6,475 nt of DNA from Paracoccaceae bacterium (GCA_003511785.1 DOIS01000260.1:1-6475); one strand, 5' to 3'; positions 1-6,296 are shown, counted from the first letter of the stretch. Program-made: numbers and translations. Notes: generated by a model from the letters alone, not told the origin.

Positions 1-1
1 C

Positions 2-328
2 GTCACCAACTTTCGGGCATTGCTCGTGTCCAGTTTTGCCGGACCACTTCACCAAAAAGGCGTGGACGCCTATGCGGTCGCCTATCGCGAGAACCTGGAG
101 AAGCGGGTCGAGGGTGCTTTTGCCGCGATGGAGGAAGGCGGGGCCACGATCACCGATTTCCCCGAGGCCGAGCGCGAGGCATGGGCCAACGCGCTGCCCA
201 ACATCGCGATGGACTGGGCCAAGGCGCTGGACGAACAGGGGCTGGCCGGGACCGAGGTCGTCGAGACCTACATGCGCAAGCTCGAGGAGGCCGGCGCCGA
301 GCTGCCCCGCGACTGGTCGCAGGAGTGA
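2..328 (+). CDS. dctP: TRAP transporter solute-binding protein, C-terminal part (5' truncated)
   Basis: This is the end of a periplasmic DctP-type binding protein that would deliver an organic acid to the membrane subunits encoded next. The frame is open from the window edge and ends at TGA 326-328, leaving 108 residues. The visible part is mostly helical and charged. It contains EGAFAAMEEGGATITDFP and ANALPNIAMDWAKALDEQG, which match the C-terminal helices of TRAP binding proteins, where an 'EEAGATVTE' turn is followed by a W-rich helix. The assignment is strengthened by the dctQ start 3 nt downstream. The first 20 or so residues fit less well. A neighbouring frame reads LPDHFTKK between positions 36 and 59, a more typical helix start for the family, so two compensating one-base errors (T4 at 34-37, A5 at 54-58) are possible. 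The signal peptide and ligand-binding arginine lie outside the window. Confidence 0.8.
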   Translation, partial: VTNFRALLVSSFAGPLHQKGVDAYAVAYRENLEKRVEGAFAAMEEGGATITDFPEAEREAWANALPNIAMDWAKALDEQGLAGTEVVETYMRKLEEAGAELPRDWSQE

Positions 329-331
329 CCC

Positions 332-862
332 ATGGCGCAAGCTGACGAGGGGCCGGTCGCCGTCCCCTTTTCCGGCGCCTGGCCGACGGGGTGATGTCGG
401 CGGCCAACGTGGCGGTGACCGTCTGGATCCTGCTCCTGATGGTGCTGATCTGCGCCGACGTGATCGGGCGCAACGCGTTCCTGTCGCCCATCGCGGGCGT
501 GCCGGAGATGGTGAAGCTGTCGATCCTGGGGATCGTGTTCCTGCAGGTGGCGCACACCCACCGGCGGGGCGAGATGATCCGCTCGGACGGCCTGCTGGGC
601 CTGGCGCTGCGGCGGAGGCCCCGGCTGGGCGCGGCGATGGATCTGGTCGCGCAACTGGCGGGCGTCGTCGTCGCGGGGGCTGCTGGTCTGGGCGGTCTGG
701 CCCAAGGCGGTGCGCGCGTTCGAGCGTGGCGAGATGGAGGGCATCGCGGGCCATTTCCAGATGCCGGTCTGGCCCTTCCTGGGGCTGATCGCGGGCGGTG
801 CCGCCCTGCTGGCGCTGTCCTTCGCCATCGCCGCCTGGGCTGCCGCAAGGCGGCTGGCCTGA
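332..862 (+). CDS. dctQ: TRAP transporter small permease DctQ, frameshifted twice as read
   Basis: This is the four-helix membrane subunit that pairs with DctM. The start is ATG 332, preceded by AGGAG at 321-325. Read literally, that frame stops at TGA 392-394. One missing base in the C4T4 run (364-371) moves reading into the frame encoding LFRRLADGV and then the first helix. One extra G in G5 at 675-679 moves it back to the frame encoding WPKAVRAFERGEMEG and the last helix, ending at TGA 860-862. The corrected product is 176 residues, normal for DctQ. Helices fall at about 22-42, 58-75, 105-124 and 146-170, and the family signature ADVIGRNAF follows helix 1. The stop overlaps the dctM start (TGATG). 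Both shifts sit at or beside homopolymers, so sequencing error is likeliest, but a true pseudogene cannot be excluded. Confidence 0.8.
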
Positions 863-2167
863 TGGAACCGCTGGTCATCGGATACCTGTCGCTGGCGGGC
901 ATCGGCGTTGCGATCTATGCGGGCGTGCATGTGGCCATCGCGCTGGCCGGTGTCTCGATGCTGGGCGTCTGGGCGATCACCGGGCAGATGAAACTGGCGC
1001 TGAACTTCACCGCGTTGGCGGCGACCGAGAGCATCGCCGATTACACCTTCGGCGTGGTGCCGCTTTTCGTGCTGATGGGGCTGGCGGTCAGCGAATCCGG
1101 GCTGGGGCGCGATACATTCGCCATCATCGCGCGGCGGATGCGCAACTGGCGCGGGGGCTTGGGCGTGGCCACGGTGCTGTCGAACGCGGTCTTTGCGGCG
1201 ATCACCGGCATCTCCATCGCCTCGGCGGCGGTGTTTTCCAAGGTCGCCGTGCCGGAAATGGTGCGCGCCGGCACGTCGCGCCAGGTCGCGGTGGGCGTGG
1301 TCGCGGGCTCCAGCGTGCTGGGGATGCTGATCCCACCCTCGCTGCTCTTGATCCTCTTCGCCATTCTCACGGACTCTTCGGTGGGCGATCTCTTCGTCGG
1401 TGGTGTCGGGCCGGGGCTGCTGCTGGCGCTGTGCTACGGGGTTTACCTGACCCTGTTGGGGCGATTCCGCCCGCATCTGTTCGACGGGCCGAAAGAGATC
1501 GGCGGGGCCGGGGACGACACGCCCGCCATCCTGCTCCTGCCCGTGCTGGGTCTGGCGGGGCTGGTGCTGGGCGGCATCTATACCGGGTTCTTCACGCCGA
1601 CCGAGGCCGGCGCGGTGGGGGCCGCCGCCGCGCTGCTGATCGCGGGGGGGCTTGCGCCGGATCGGCCCGCGCGCGGGCTGGCGCATCGCGGTGCAAACCG
1701 GGCACATCACCGCCGCCGTCCTGTTCCTGATCGTGGGCGCCTCGATCTACGGGCGGATGCTGGCCTTTTCGGGCGTTCCGGGGCAGATCACCGAATGGGC
1801 CATCGCCAGCGGGATTGGCCCGCTGGGCTTCCTGTTCCTGTTCGCGCTGATCATCGCGGCGATGGGCACGATCCTGGATTCGTCCTCGATCATGCTGGTG
1901 ACGGTGCCGCTGGCCTTCCCGATCTCGCAACAGCTCGGCATCGACGTGGTGCATTTCGGGCTGGTGACGGTGCTGGCCGTCGAGATCGGGCTCTTGAGCC
2001 CGCCCTTGGGCCTGTCGGTCTTTGTCGTCCAATCCACGCTGAAATCCGAGGGCGTCACCCTGGGCGAAGTGTTTCGCGGCGCCGCGCCCTTCGCGCTGAT
2101 CATGGCCGGCGTGCTGACAGCCGTGATCCTTGTGCCGCAGATTGCAACCGGCCTTCTGGGCCGCTGA
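862..2167 (+). CDS. dctM: TRAP transporter large permease DctM, frameshifted once as read
   Basis: This is the main translocating subunit of a Na+-dependent TRAP transporter in the inner membrane. It starts at ATG 862, overlapping the dctQ stop, so it is probably translationally coupled. The first frame covers about 262 residues and contains VVPLFVLMGLAVSESGLG, GMLIPPSLLLILFAIL, GGVGPGLLL and YTGFFTPTEAGAVGA, all hallmark DctM motifs. At the G7 tract 1644-1650 the frame is lost. Removing one G joins it to the frame that runs to TGA 2165-2167, with GHITAAVLFLIVGASIYGRM, the DSSSIMLVTVPLAFP segment and PPLGLSVFVVQSTL. The corrected length is 434 residues, typical for the family, with about 11-12 hydrophobic segments. 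As read, the protein would derail in its middle and lose the second transport-domain half. Confidence 0.88.
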
Positions 2168-2174
2168 GGAGGAG
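2167..2174 (+). promoter_or_regulatory. Strong ribosome binding site of the cyclase gene
   Basis: AGGAGGAG lies 5 nt before ATG 2180, and its first base is the last base of the dctM stop codon. It is the strongest Shine-Dalgarno sequence in the operon. It suggests the hydrolase is translated efficiently and independently of dctM, which matters if dctM is really broken. Confidence 0.7.
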
Positions 2175-2179
2175 TTGAC

Positions 2180-2962
2180 ATGAAACTGATCGACCTGTCG
2201 CGACCGTTGGAGAACACCGACTGGGCCGACCCGCCCGGGCTGGGACCAAAGATCCAGTACATGAATCATGACGAGACCGCGCCGCAGATCCTGGGGTTTT
2301 TTCCCGGCGTCACCCGCGACGATCTGCCGGGCGGCGAGGGATGGGCGGTGGAGATGGTGCAACTGTCCACCCACAACGGGACGCATCTGGACGCGCCGTA
2401 TCATTACCATTCGACGATGGACGGCGGCAAACGCGCGATCACCATCGACGAGGTGCCGCTGGACTGGTGCATCGGGCGGGGGGTTAAGCTGGATTTCCGC
2501 CATATGCCCGACGGGCATGTGGTCACGGCCGAGGAAGTGGCGGCCGAGTTCGACCGGATCGGGCATGACTTGCAGCCGGGCGACATCGTTCTGGTCAACA
2601 CCGCCGCCGGGGCGGCCTATGGCACGCCGCAATATGTGGCGACCGGATGCGGCATCGGGCACGAGGCGACCTGCTGGATGACCGAGCGGGGCATGCGCGT
2701 CTGCGGCACCGATGCGTGGAGCTGGGACGCGCCCTTTGTCCATACCGCGAAACGGGTGTCCGAGACGGGGGACGCCTCGCTGATCTGGGAGGGCCACCGT
2801 GTCTCGATGGTGCGCGGATACTGCCACATGGAGAAGCTGGCCAATTTGGAGGACCTGCCCGCGACCGGGTTCGAGGTGCAGTGCTTCCCGGTCAAGATCA
2901 AGGGGGCGAGCGCCGGCTGGTGCCGCCCGGTGGCGATCCTGCGCGAGGGGGGTGAGCGATGA
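2180..2962 (+). CDS. Cyclase-family metal-dependent hydrolase (kynurenine formamidase-like)
   Basis: This 260-residue cytoplasmic hydrolase belongs to the cyclase family (Pfam PF04199), which includes bacterial kynurenine formamidase, isatin hydrolase and polyketide cyclase-like enzymes. No signal peptide is visible. The family metal motif HxGTHxDAPxH is present as HNGTHLDAPYH: H65, H69 and D71 are the probable metal ligands, and H75 and H77 follow. A second conserved block is GTDAWSWDAPF (177-186), and the C-terminal half carries YCHMEKLANLEDLP and GASAGW. The length is close to the alphaproteobacterial members with the AWSWDAP block and longer than kynurenine formamidase at about 210 residues, so formamidase activity is not assumed. 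The gene begins 12 nt after dctM, and its stop overlaps the start of the FAH-family gene. The context suggests it hydrolyses a cyclic amide, lactone or formamide-type compound imported by the TRAP system. The substrate is unknown. Confidence 0.87.
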   Translation: MKLIDLSRPLENTDWADPPGLGPKIQYMNHDETAPQILGFFPGVTRDDLPGGEGWAVEMVQLSTHNGTHLDAPYHYHSTMDGGKRAITIDEVPLDWCIGRGVKLDFRHMPDGHVVTAEEVAAEFDRIGHDLQPGDIVLVNTAAGAAYGTPQYVATGCGIGHEATCWMTERGMRVCGTDAWSWDAPFVHTAKRVSETGDASLIWEGHRVSMVRGYCHMEKLANLEDLPATGFEVQCFPVKIKGASAGWCRPVAILREGGER

Positions 2963-3891
2963 AACTGGCGACGTATCAAGCAGGGCAGGGGGCGCGGCTG
3001 GGCGCTGTGACGGACGCGGGCATGGTGGACCTGAGCGCGAGCGGCAAGCCCGAACTGGCCTCCATGCTGGCGTTGATCGAGGCGGGCGCGGCGGGGCTGG
3101 AGGCCGCCCGCGCGGCGGCGGAGAGCGGCCCGGCGTTGCCGATGGAGGGGCTGCGCCTGCTCGCCCCGATCCCGGTGCCGCCGCAGATCCGCGATGCGTC
3201 CTCTTTCCCGAAGCACATCACCCAGGCCCCGGTGGGGATGCACCGGCTGGCCGCGAAAATACAGGGTCAACCCGAGCCTGACATGGCTCCGGGCGAGGTG
3301 CCGCAGGTCTATCGCCAGCAGCCGATCTTCTACATCACCAACCGCTTCTCGGTCGTCGGCCACGAGGCCGAGATCCGCTGGCCGCGCTATTCCCAGGCAA
3401 TGGATTTCGAACTGGAGCTGGCCTGCGTGATCGGAAAGGGCGGCAAGGACATCGCCAAGGCCGACGCGATGGATCACATCTTCGGCTACACGATCTTCAA
3501 CGATTTTTCGGCCCGCGACGCGCAGCTGATCGAGATGCAGGGGATGCTGGGCCCCGCCAAGGGCAAGAGCTTCGACGCCGGCAACGTGTTCGGCCCGGTG
3601 ATCGTCACGGCGGATGAGATCCCCGACCCGCGCGCGCTCACCTGCCGGGCGCGGATCAATGGCGAGACCTTCGTGGATACCGACATGGGCGCGATGCTGC
3701 ACGGGTTCGACGACATGATCGCGTTCATCAGCCGCGACGAAACCCTGCATCCGGGCGAAATCATCGGCGCGGGCACGGTCGATGACGGCTGCGGGCTGGA
3801 GCATTCGCGGTATCTGAGCGATGGCGATGTGGTCGAGCTGGAATTCGACCGCATCGGCGTGTTGCGCAACCGAGTGGTGGCGCAGGGCTAA
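2959..3891 (+). CDS. Fumarylacetoacetate hydrolase (FAH) family protein
   Basis: This is a 310-residue member of the FAH superfamily, whose enzymes cleave or hydrate beta-diketo or 2-keto acids using Mg2+ or Mn2+. The start ATG 2959 overlaps the cyclase stop (ATGA) and follows a G-rich Shine-Dalgarno at 2946-2952. The N-terminal ~70 residues form the small FAH N-terminal domain. The catalytic domain shows QIRDASSFPKHI (76-87), AMDFELELACVIGK with probable metal ligands E151 and E153, then GYTIFNDFSARD with D182, and K203 in GKSFDAGNVFGP. The usual late motif GTPxGVG is replaced by GAGTVDDGCGLEHSRYL (270-286), a variant I recognise from one FAH subfamily rather than from acylpyruvases. It probably acts after the cyclase-family enzyme on the same compound. 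The reaction cannot be named from sequence; hydrolase, hydratase, lyase and decarboxylase activities all occur in this fold. Confidence 0.88.
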   Translation: MKLATYQAGQGARLGAVTDAGMVDLSASGKPELASMLALIEAGAAGLEAARAAAESGPALPMEGLRLLAPIPVPPQIRDASSFPKHITQAPVGMHRLAAKIQGQPEPDMAPGEVPQVYRQQPIFYITNRFSVVGHEAEIRWPRYSQAMDFELELACVIGKGGKDIAKADAMDHIFGYTIFNDFSARDAQLIEMQGMLGPAKGKSFDAGNVFGPVIVTADEIPDPRALTCRARINGETFVDTDMGAMLHGFDDMIAFISRDETLHPGEIIGAGTVDDGCGLEHSRYLSDGDVVELEFDRIGVLRNRVVAQG

Positions 3892-3911
3892 CCCACGCCC
3901 GCGCGCCAGCC

Positions 3912-3960
3912 TCTCAAGCCATGATCGCCGCTGAAGCCCCGCGGGACCATGCGCTTGAGG
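3912..3960. terminator. Possible bidirectional terminator hairpin between convergent genes
   Basis: CTCAAGCCATG (3913-3923) pairs with CATGCGCTTGAG (3948-3959) over 11 base pairs with one bulged base, around a 24-nt GC-rich loop. It lies 21 nt after the FAH-family stop and 32 nt beyond the Doc stop on the other strand, where a shared terminator would be expected. There is no T-run on either side, so an intrinsic terminator is only tentatively proposed. The rest of the 100-nt gap (3892-3991) contains GC-rich short palindromes and no gene I can support. Confidence 0.35.
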
Positions 3961-3991
3961 TGCAGCGCCGCGCCGGCGCCCCCTGGCAGGG

Positions 3992-4378
3992 TCAGATCGG
4001 CTTCATCTGGCTCGCAAGCCATCCGGCGAAATCCGCCTCACTGACCTCTCCGGATGCCAGATCCTCCATTATCCGGACGCCTTCGACCGGAGGGGGCCGA
4101 AACCCATAGCCGTTGAGCCGCAGAAAGGTGAGGGCCGTGACAAAGGCCGTGCGCTTGTTCCCATCCACGAAAGCATGGGCCTTGCAGATGCCGAAGGCAT
4201 AGGCCGCCGCGATATCTGCGAGACCGGCATTCGTATAGGCGGCAAGGTTCATCGCACGAGCGCAGCCCATTTCAAGAAGCGCTCGGTCGCGGGTGCCCGC
4301 GGCTCCGCCGTGGCGGGCTATCTGTCGGTCATGGATGGCGATGACGGCGGCAAGCGGAACCCAGATCGGTTCCGTCAT
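3992..4378 (-). CDS. doc: Doc-type (death-on-curing, Fic fold) toxin
   Basis: This 128-residue protein has the Fic/Doc core motif HAFVDGNKRTAF (residues 68-79), with catalytic H68, D72, N74, K75 and R76. The NKR ending is the Doc form; AMPylating Fic proteins have NGR. Phage P1 Doc phosphorylates elongation factor Tu and stops translation, so the same activity is expected here by family. Other Doc features are H16 near the N-terminus, the block GTRDRALLEMGCARAMN (28-44), and LRLNGYGF after the motif. The length is normal (about 125-135). The start ATG (4376-4378) overlaps the antitoxin stop as ATGA, so toxin translation is coupled to and follows the antitoxin. All motif residues are present and the gene looks active. 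The protein has no signal peptide or membrane segment and acts in the cytoplasm. Confidence 0.92.
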   Translation of the reverse strand: MTEPIWVPLAAVIAIHDRQIARHGGAAGTRDRALLEMGCARAMNLAAYTNAGLADIAAAYAFGICKAHAFVDGNKRTAFVTALTFLRLNGYGFRPPPVEGVRIMEDLASGEVSEADFAGWLASQMKPI

Positions 4379-4599
4379 GCGAGGGCCTGCAATAGATCGC
4401 GATTCTCATCCATCACGATCTCCGCGGCGGCAAGAGCGGCGGCGGTCGCAGGATCGTGTGGCGTGATCTTCAGGCTGCCATCGTCGCCGCGCATGACGAA
4501 AAGCGTATCCCCTTCCTTGACGTCGAGGATCGTCAGCATCTCGGTCGTCAGGGTCATCACGGCGGAGTTTCCGACTTTTCGTATCTTGGTCTCGATCAT
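4375..4599 (-). CDS. AbrB/MazE/SpoVT-family antitoxin paired with Doc
   Basis: This 74-residue protein has an N-terminal swapped-hairpin AbrB domain: IETKIRKVGNSAVMTL, then LTILDVKEGDTLFVMRGDDG and a final strand KITP. The last ~25 residues (ATAAALAAAEIVMDENRDLLQALA) form an amphipathic, acidic helix expected to bind and neutralise the toxin. The ATG at 4597-4599 was chosen over the upstream in-frame GTG (4735-4737). It is preceded on this strand by GAGGTG (complement of 4604-4609), and the longer version would add 46 unrelated residues and overlap the divergent transporter. The gene overlaps doc by 4 nt. AbrB-type antitoxins usually repress their own operon, and AT-rich direct repeats lie just upstream. 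The canonical Doc partner is Phd; an AbrB-type partner is a less usual combination. Confidence 0.88.
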   Translation of the reverse strand: MIETKIRKVGNSAVMTLTTEMLTILDVKEGDTLFVMRGDDGSLKITPHDPATAAALAAAEIVMDENRDLLQALA

Positions 4600-4612
4600 C
4601 GCGCACCTCGCT

Positions 4613-4637
4613 GAATATACAAAAGGATATACGTCAA
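4613..4637 (-). promoter_or_regulatory. Candidate promoter/operator of the antitoxin-toxin operon
   Basis: In an otherwise GC-rich region there is an AT-rich patch with two copies of ATATAC on the plus strand (4615-4620 and 4627-4632), 12 nt apart, in the similar contexts GAATATAC and GGATATAC. On the minus strand it reads TTGACG (complement of 4632-4637) followed by two TATAT boxes. The box nearer the gene is only about 12 nt from TTGACG, so the exact -35/-10 pairing is unclear. The repeats lie 14 nt upstream of the antitoxin start, where autorepression by an AbrB-domain dimer would be expected. Confidence 0.45.
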
Positions 4638-4663
4638 GTGTGACAAGACACAACCCTCTCGTC

Positions 4664-4700
4664 CCGCAAGCGGTCGGCCCCTTGCGGCTGGCCTGCAAGG
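4664..4700. repeat. Three alternating GCAAG/CTTGC half-sites in the divergent control region
   Basis: CCGCAAG (4664-4670), CCTTGCGG (4680-4687) and GCAAGG (4695-4700) are evenly spaced at about 15-16 nt. The middle element can pair perfectly with either flanking element (7 bp with the first, 6 bp with the third), so the two hairpins exclude each other. As DNA, the arrangement also resembles three half-sites of a dimeric regulator. The pattern lies immediately upstream of the symporter gene and overlaps its putative -35 box. Confidence 0.45.
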
Positions 4701-4710
4701 TCGCTAGAGC
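4682..4710 (+). promoter_or_regulatory. Possible sigma70-type promoter of the symporter gene
   Basis: TTGCGG (4682-4687) and TAGAGC (4705-4710) are separated by exactly 17 nt. A start site 6-8 nt further would lie almost on ATG 4719, giving a leaderless or near-leaderless mRNA. This fits the lack of a good Shine-Dalgarno; only AGAG at 4706-4709 is present. Both boxes match the consensus only in part. Confidence 0.25.
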
Positions 4711-4718
4711 GCGGCGCC

Positions 4719-6062
4719 ATGACAGCACAGCACGCACAATGGGGCTCGCGCCTGACCTTCATTCTTGCCGCGACCGGCTCTGCCGTCGGGCTCGGCAATA
4801 TCTGGAAATTTCCCTACATGGTGGGCGAGAGCGGCGGGGCGGGCTTCGTCCTGGTCTATCTGGTCTGCATCGCGCTGATCGGGATGCCGGTTCTGGTGGC
4901 CGAATGGCTGCTGGGCCGGCGCGGGGGCCGGAACCCGATCGACACCATGGCCAAGCTCGCGCGCGAGCGCGGGCGCAGCCGGGCCTGGGCGCTTCTGGGG
5001 GTCAGCGGCGTGCTGGTGGGCGCGGTTATCCTGTCCTTCTACAGCGTGATCGGCGGCTGGTCGCTCTATTACACCGGCCAGGCCGCTGGCGCGCAGTTCG
5101 CCGGGGCCGATGCGGAGGGTGTCTCGGAGATCTTCGACCGGATGCTGGCCAGCCCGGGCACGCTCCTGGTCGTGCACACCCTGTTCATGGCGGCCAGCGT
5201 GGCGATCGTGGCGCGTGGGCTGAAGGGCGGGATCGAGATGGCGGTGCGGCTCCTGATGCCCACCCTGGCCGTCCTGATCCTGGTCCTGCTGATCTATGCG
5301 ATGTTCACCGGCCATTTCGGCGCGGCGCTGCATTACATGTTCGCGCTCGACCTGGACAGTCTCACCGGCGGCACGGTGCTGGCCGCGATGGGGCAGGCCT
5401 TTTTCACCCTGTCGGTGGGGGCAGGGATCATGATGGCCTACGGCTCGTATCTGGGGCAGGAGACCGACCTGCTCAGCACCGCGCGCACGGTGATCGCCTT
5501 CGACACGGTATTCGCATTGGCCGCGGGGCTGATCATCTTTCCCATCGTCTTCGCCAACGGGCTCGAAACCAGCGAGGGGCCGGGCCTGATCTTCGTCACC
5601 CTGCCCCTGGCCTTTGCCGAGATGAGCGGGGGGACGGTGATCGGCGTGCTGTTCTTCGTGCTGCTGAGTTTCGCCGCGCTGACCTCGTCGATCTCGCTGC
5701 TGGAGCCGGCGGTGGAGTTTCTCGACGAACGCAGCCGCCTAGGCCGGGTGGGCGCGACTGTGCTGAGCGGGGCGCTGATCTGGGTGCTCGGGATCGCGGC
5801 GCTGTTGTCGTTCAACCTGTGGAGCGCCCCGCTCCCCGTGGTGGACCTGACCGTGTTCGACCTGCTGGACGTGATGACCAGCCAATACATGCTGCCGCTC
5901 AACGGGTTTTTCGCGGTGCTCTTCGTGGGCTGGGTGCTGGACCGCGAGCAGGTGCGGCGCGAACTGGGCCTCGAGGGTGTGCGGGCGACGCTCTGGAGCC
6001 TTGCCGCGCGGGTGATCGCCCCGCTGGGCGTGGGCGCGGTCTTCGTGGCCGGGCTGACCTGA
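4719..6062 (+). CDS. Neurotransmitter:sodium symporter (NSS/SNF) family transporter
   Basis: This is a complete 447-residue inner-membrane protein of the LeuT-fold NSS family, which imports amino acids or related amines with Na+. The N-terminus aligns with LeuT without gaps. Helix 1 reads ATGSAVGLGNIWKFPY, with A22, V23 and N27 at LeuT Na+-site positions and K30 where LeuT has R30. SFYSVIGGWSLYY (106-118) is helix 3, and GQAFFTLSVGAG (225-236) is the unwound helix 6 with F229 and T230. AALTSSISLLEP (319-330) supplies A319, T322 and S323 of the second Na+ site. D262 sits near helix 7, where chloride-independent bacterial members carry an acidic residue. About 11 membrane segments are visible. 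The ATG at 4719 is needed, because the next methionine would cut helix 1. The closest type is the bacterial MhsT/Tyt1-like group; the substrate is unknown. It is divergent from the toxin-antitoxin pair and separate from the TRAP operon. Confidence 0.93.
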   Translation: MTAQHAQWGSRLTFILAATGSAVGLGNIWKFPYMVGESGGAGFVLVYLVCIALIGMPVLVAEWLLGRRGGRNPIDTMAKLARERGRSRAWALLGVSGVLVGAVILSFYSVIGGWSLYYTGQAAGAQFAGADAEGVSEIFDRMLASPGTLLVVHTLFMAASVAIVARGLKGGIEMAVRLLMPTLAVLILVLLIYAMFTGHFGAALHYMFALDLDSLTGGTVLAAMGQAFFTLSVGAGIMMAYGSYLGQETDLLSTARTVIAFDTVFALAAGLIIFPIVFANGLETSEGPGLIFVTLPLAFAEMSGGTVIGVLFFVLLSFAALTSSISLLEPAVEFLDERSRLGRVGATVLSGALIWVLGIAALLSFNLWSAPLPVVDLTVFDLLDVMTSQYMLPLNGFFAVLFVGWVLDREQVRRELGLEGVRATLWSLAARVIAPLGVGAVFVAGLT

Positions 6063-6089
6063 CGCTGCGGATGCTGACAAAATCGTGAA

Positions 6090-6159
6090 AAGCGGTTTCA
6101 TTTCCGGCCCGATCCGCGGTAGGGGGCGGTCGGAATGCGACATGAACCGCTTGAAACCG
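6090..6159. repeat. Inverted repeats in the gap upstream of the ABC binding-protein gene
   Basis: AAGCGGTTTCAT (6090-6101) is mirrored by ATGAACCGCTT (6142-6152), differing by one T. Part of the first arm, CGGTTTCA (6093-6100), is also mirrored exactly by TGAAACCG (6152-6159). The second side therefore carries two near-tandem copies, TGAACCGCT and TGAAACCGA. The arms are about 40-50 nt apart. This could be an operator pair for DNA looping, alternative RNA stems in the leader of the downstream gene, or part of the symporter 3' end. I see no gene in 6063-6296. Confidence 0.45.
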
Positions 6160-6175
6160 ACATGCCCGCTGCCGA

Positions 6176-6203
6176 GCCGGGGCCGCAAGAGGCCCGGACC
6201 GGC
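6176..6203. terminator. GC-rich hairpin downstream of the symporter
   Basis: GCCGG (6176-6180) and GGCC (6181-6184) face GGCC (6191-6194) and CCGGC (6199-6203) around the loop GCAAGA, giving about nine pairs with an internal bulge. There is no following T-run and it lies over 110 nt after the stop, so it may instead belong to the leader of the next gene. Confidence 0.25.
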
Positions 6204-6296
6204 ACCCTGATCCGGCCGACCCGGCCGAGGGGGCAGGGGGCGATCGGGCCGGCTCTGCGCTGAACCCATCCTAGCGTCACAACAACAGGAGACGAC

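Noticed and set aside
268..1710. Long minus-strand open frame of about 480 codons opposite the TRAP genes
   Set aside because: Its product is rich in Arg, His, Gln and Asp without any recognisable domain, the usual shadow of GC-rich coding DNA read in the opposite direction.
391..2178. An apparent 595-residue DctQ-DctM fusion protein in one open frame
   Set aside because: DctQM fusions exist in TRAP systems, but here the part between about 680 and 862 in this frame is low-complexity Gly/Ala/Arg text. The other frame gives a proper fourth helix and a stop overlapping the dctM start. The frame also loses dctM after the G7 tract.
1592..2827. Second long minus-strand open frame opposite dctM and the cyclase gene
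   Set aside because: It has the same shadow composition, and the plus-strand proteins here have clear family motifs.
4600..4737. Extended antitoxin start at GTG 4735-4737
   Set aside because: The extra 46 residues have no AbrB-family counterpart and overlap the symporter start; ATG 4597-4599 has its own GAGGTG site.
4175..6088. Plus-strand frame of about 637 codons covering the toxin-antitoxin pair and the symporter
   Set aside because: It overlaps three well-supported genes in other frames and encodes Arg/Gly/Ala-rich text with no domain.
6085..6210. Small plus-strand open frame of 41 codons (GTG start) in the gap after the symporter
   Set aside because: It has no Shine-Dalgarno, its content is Arg/Pro/Gly-rich, and it overlaps the inverted repeats; nothing supports translation.
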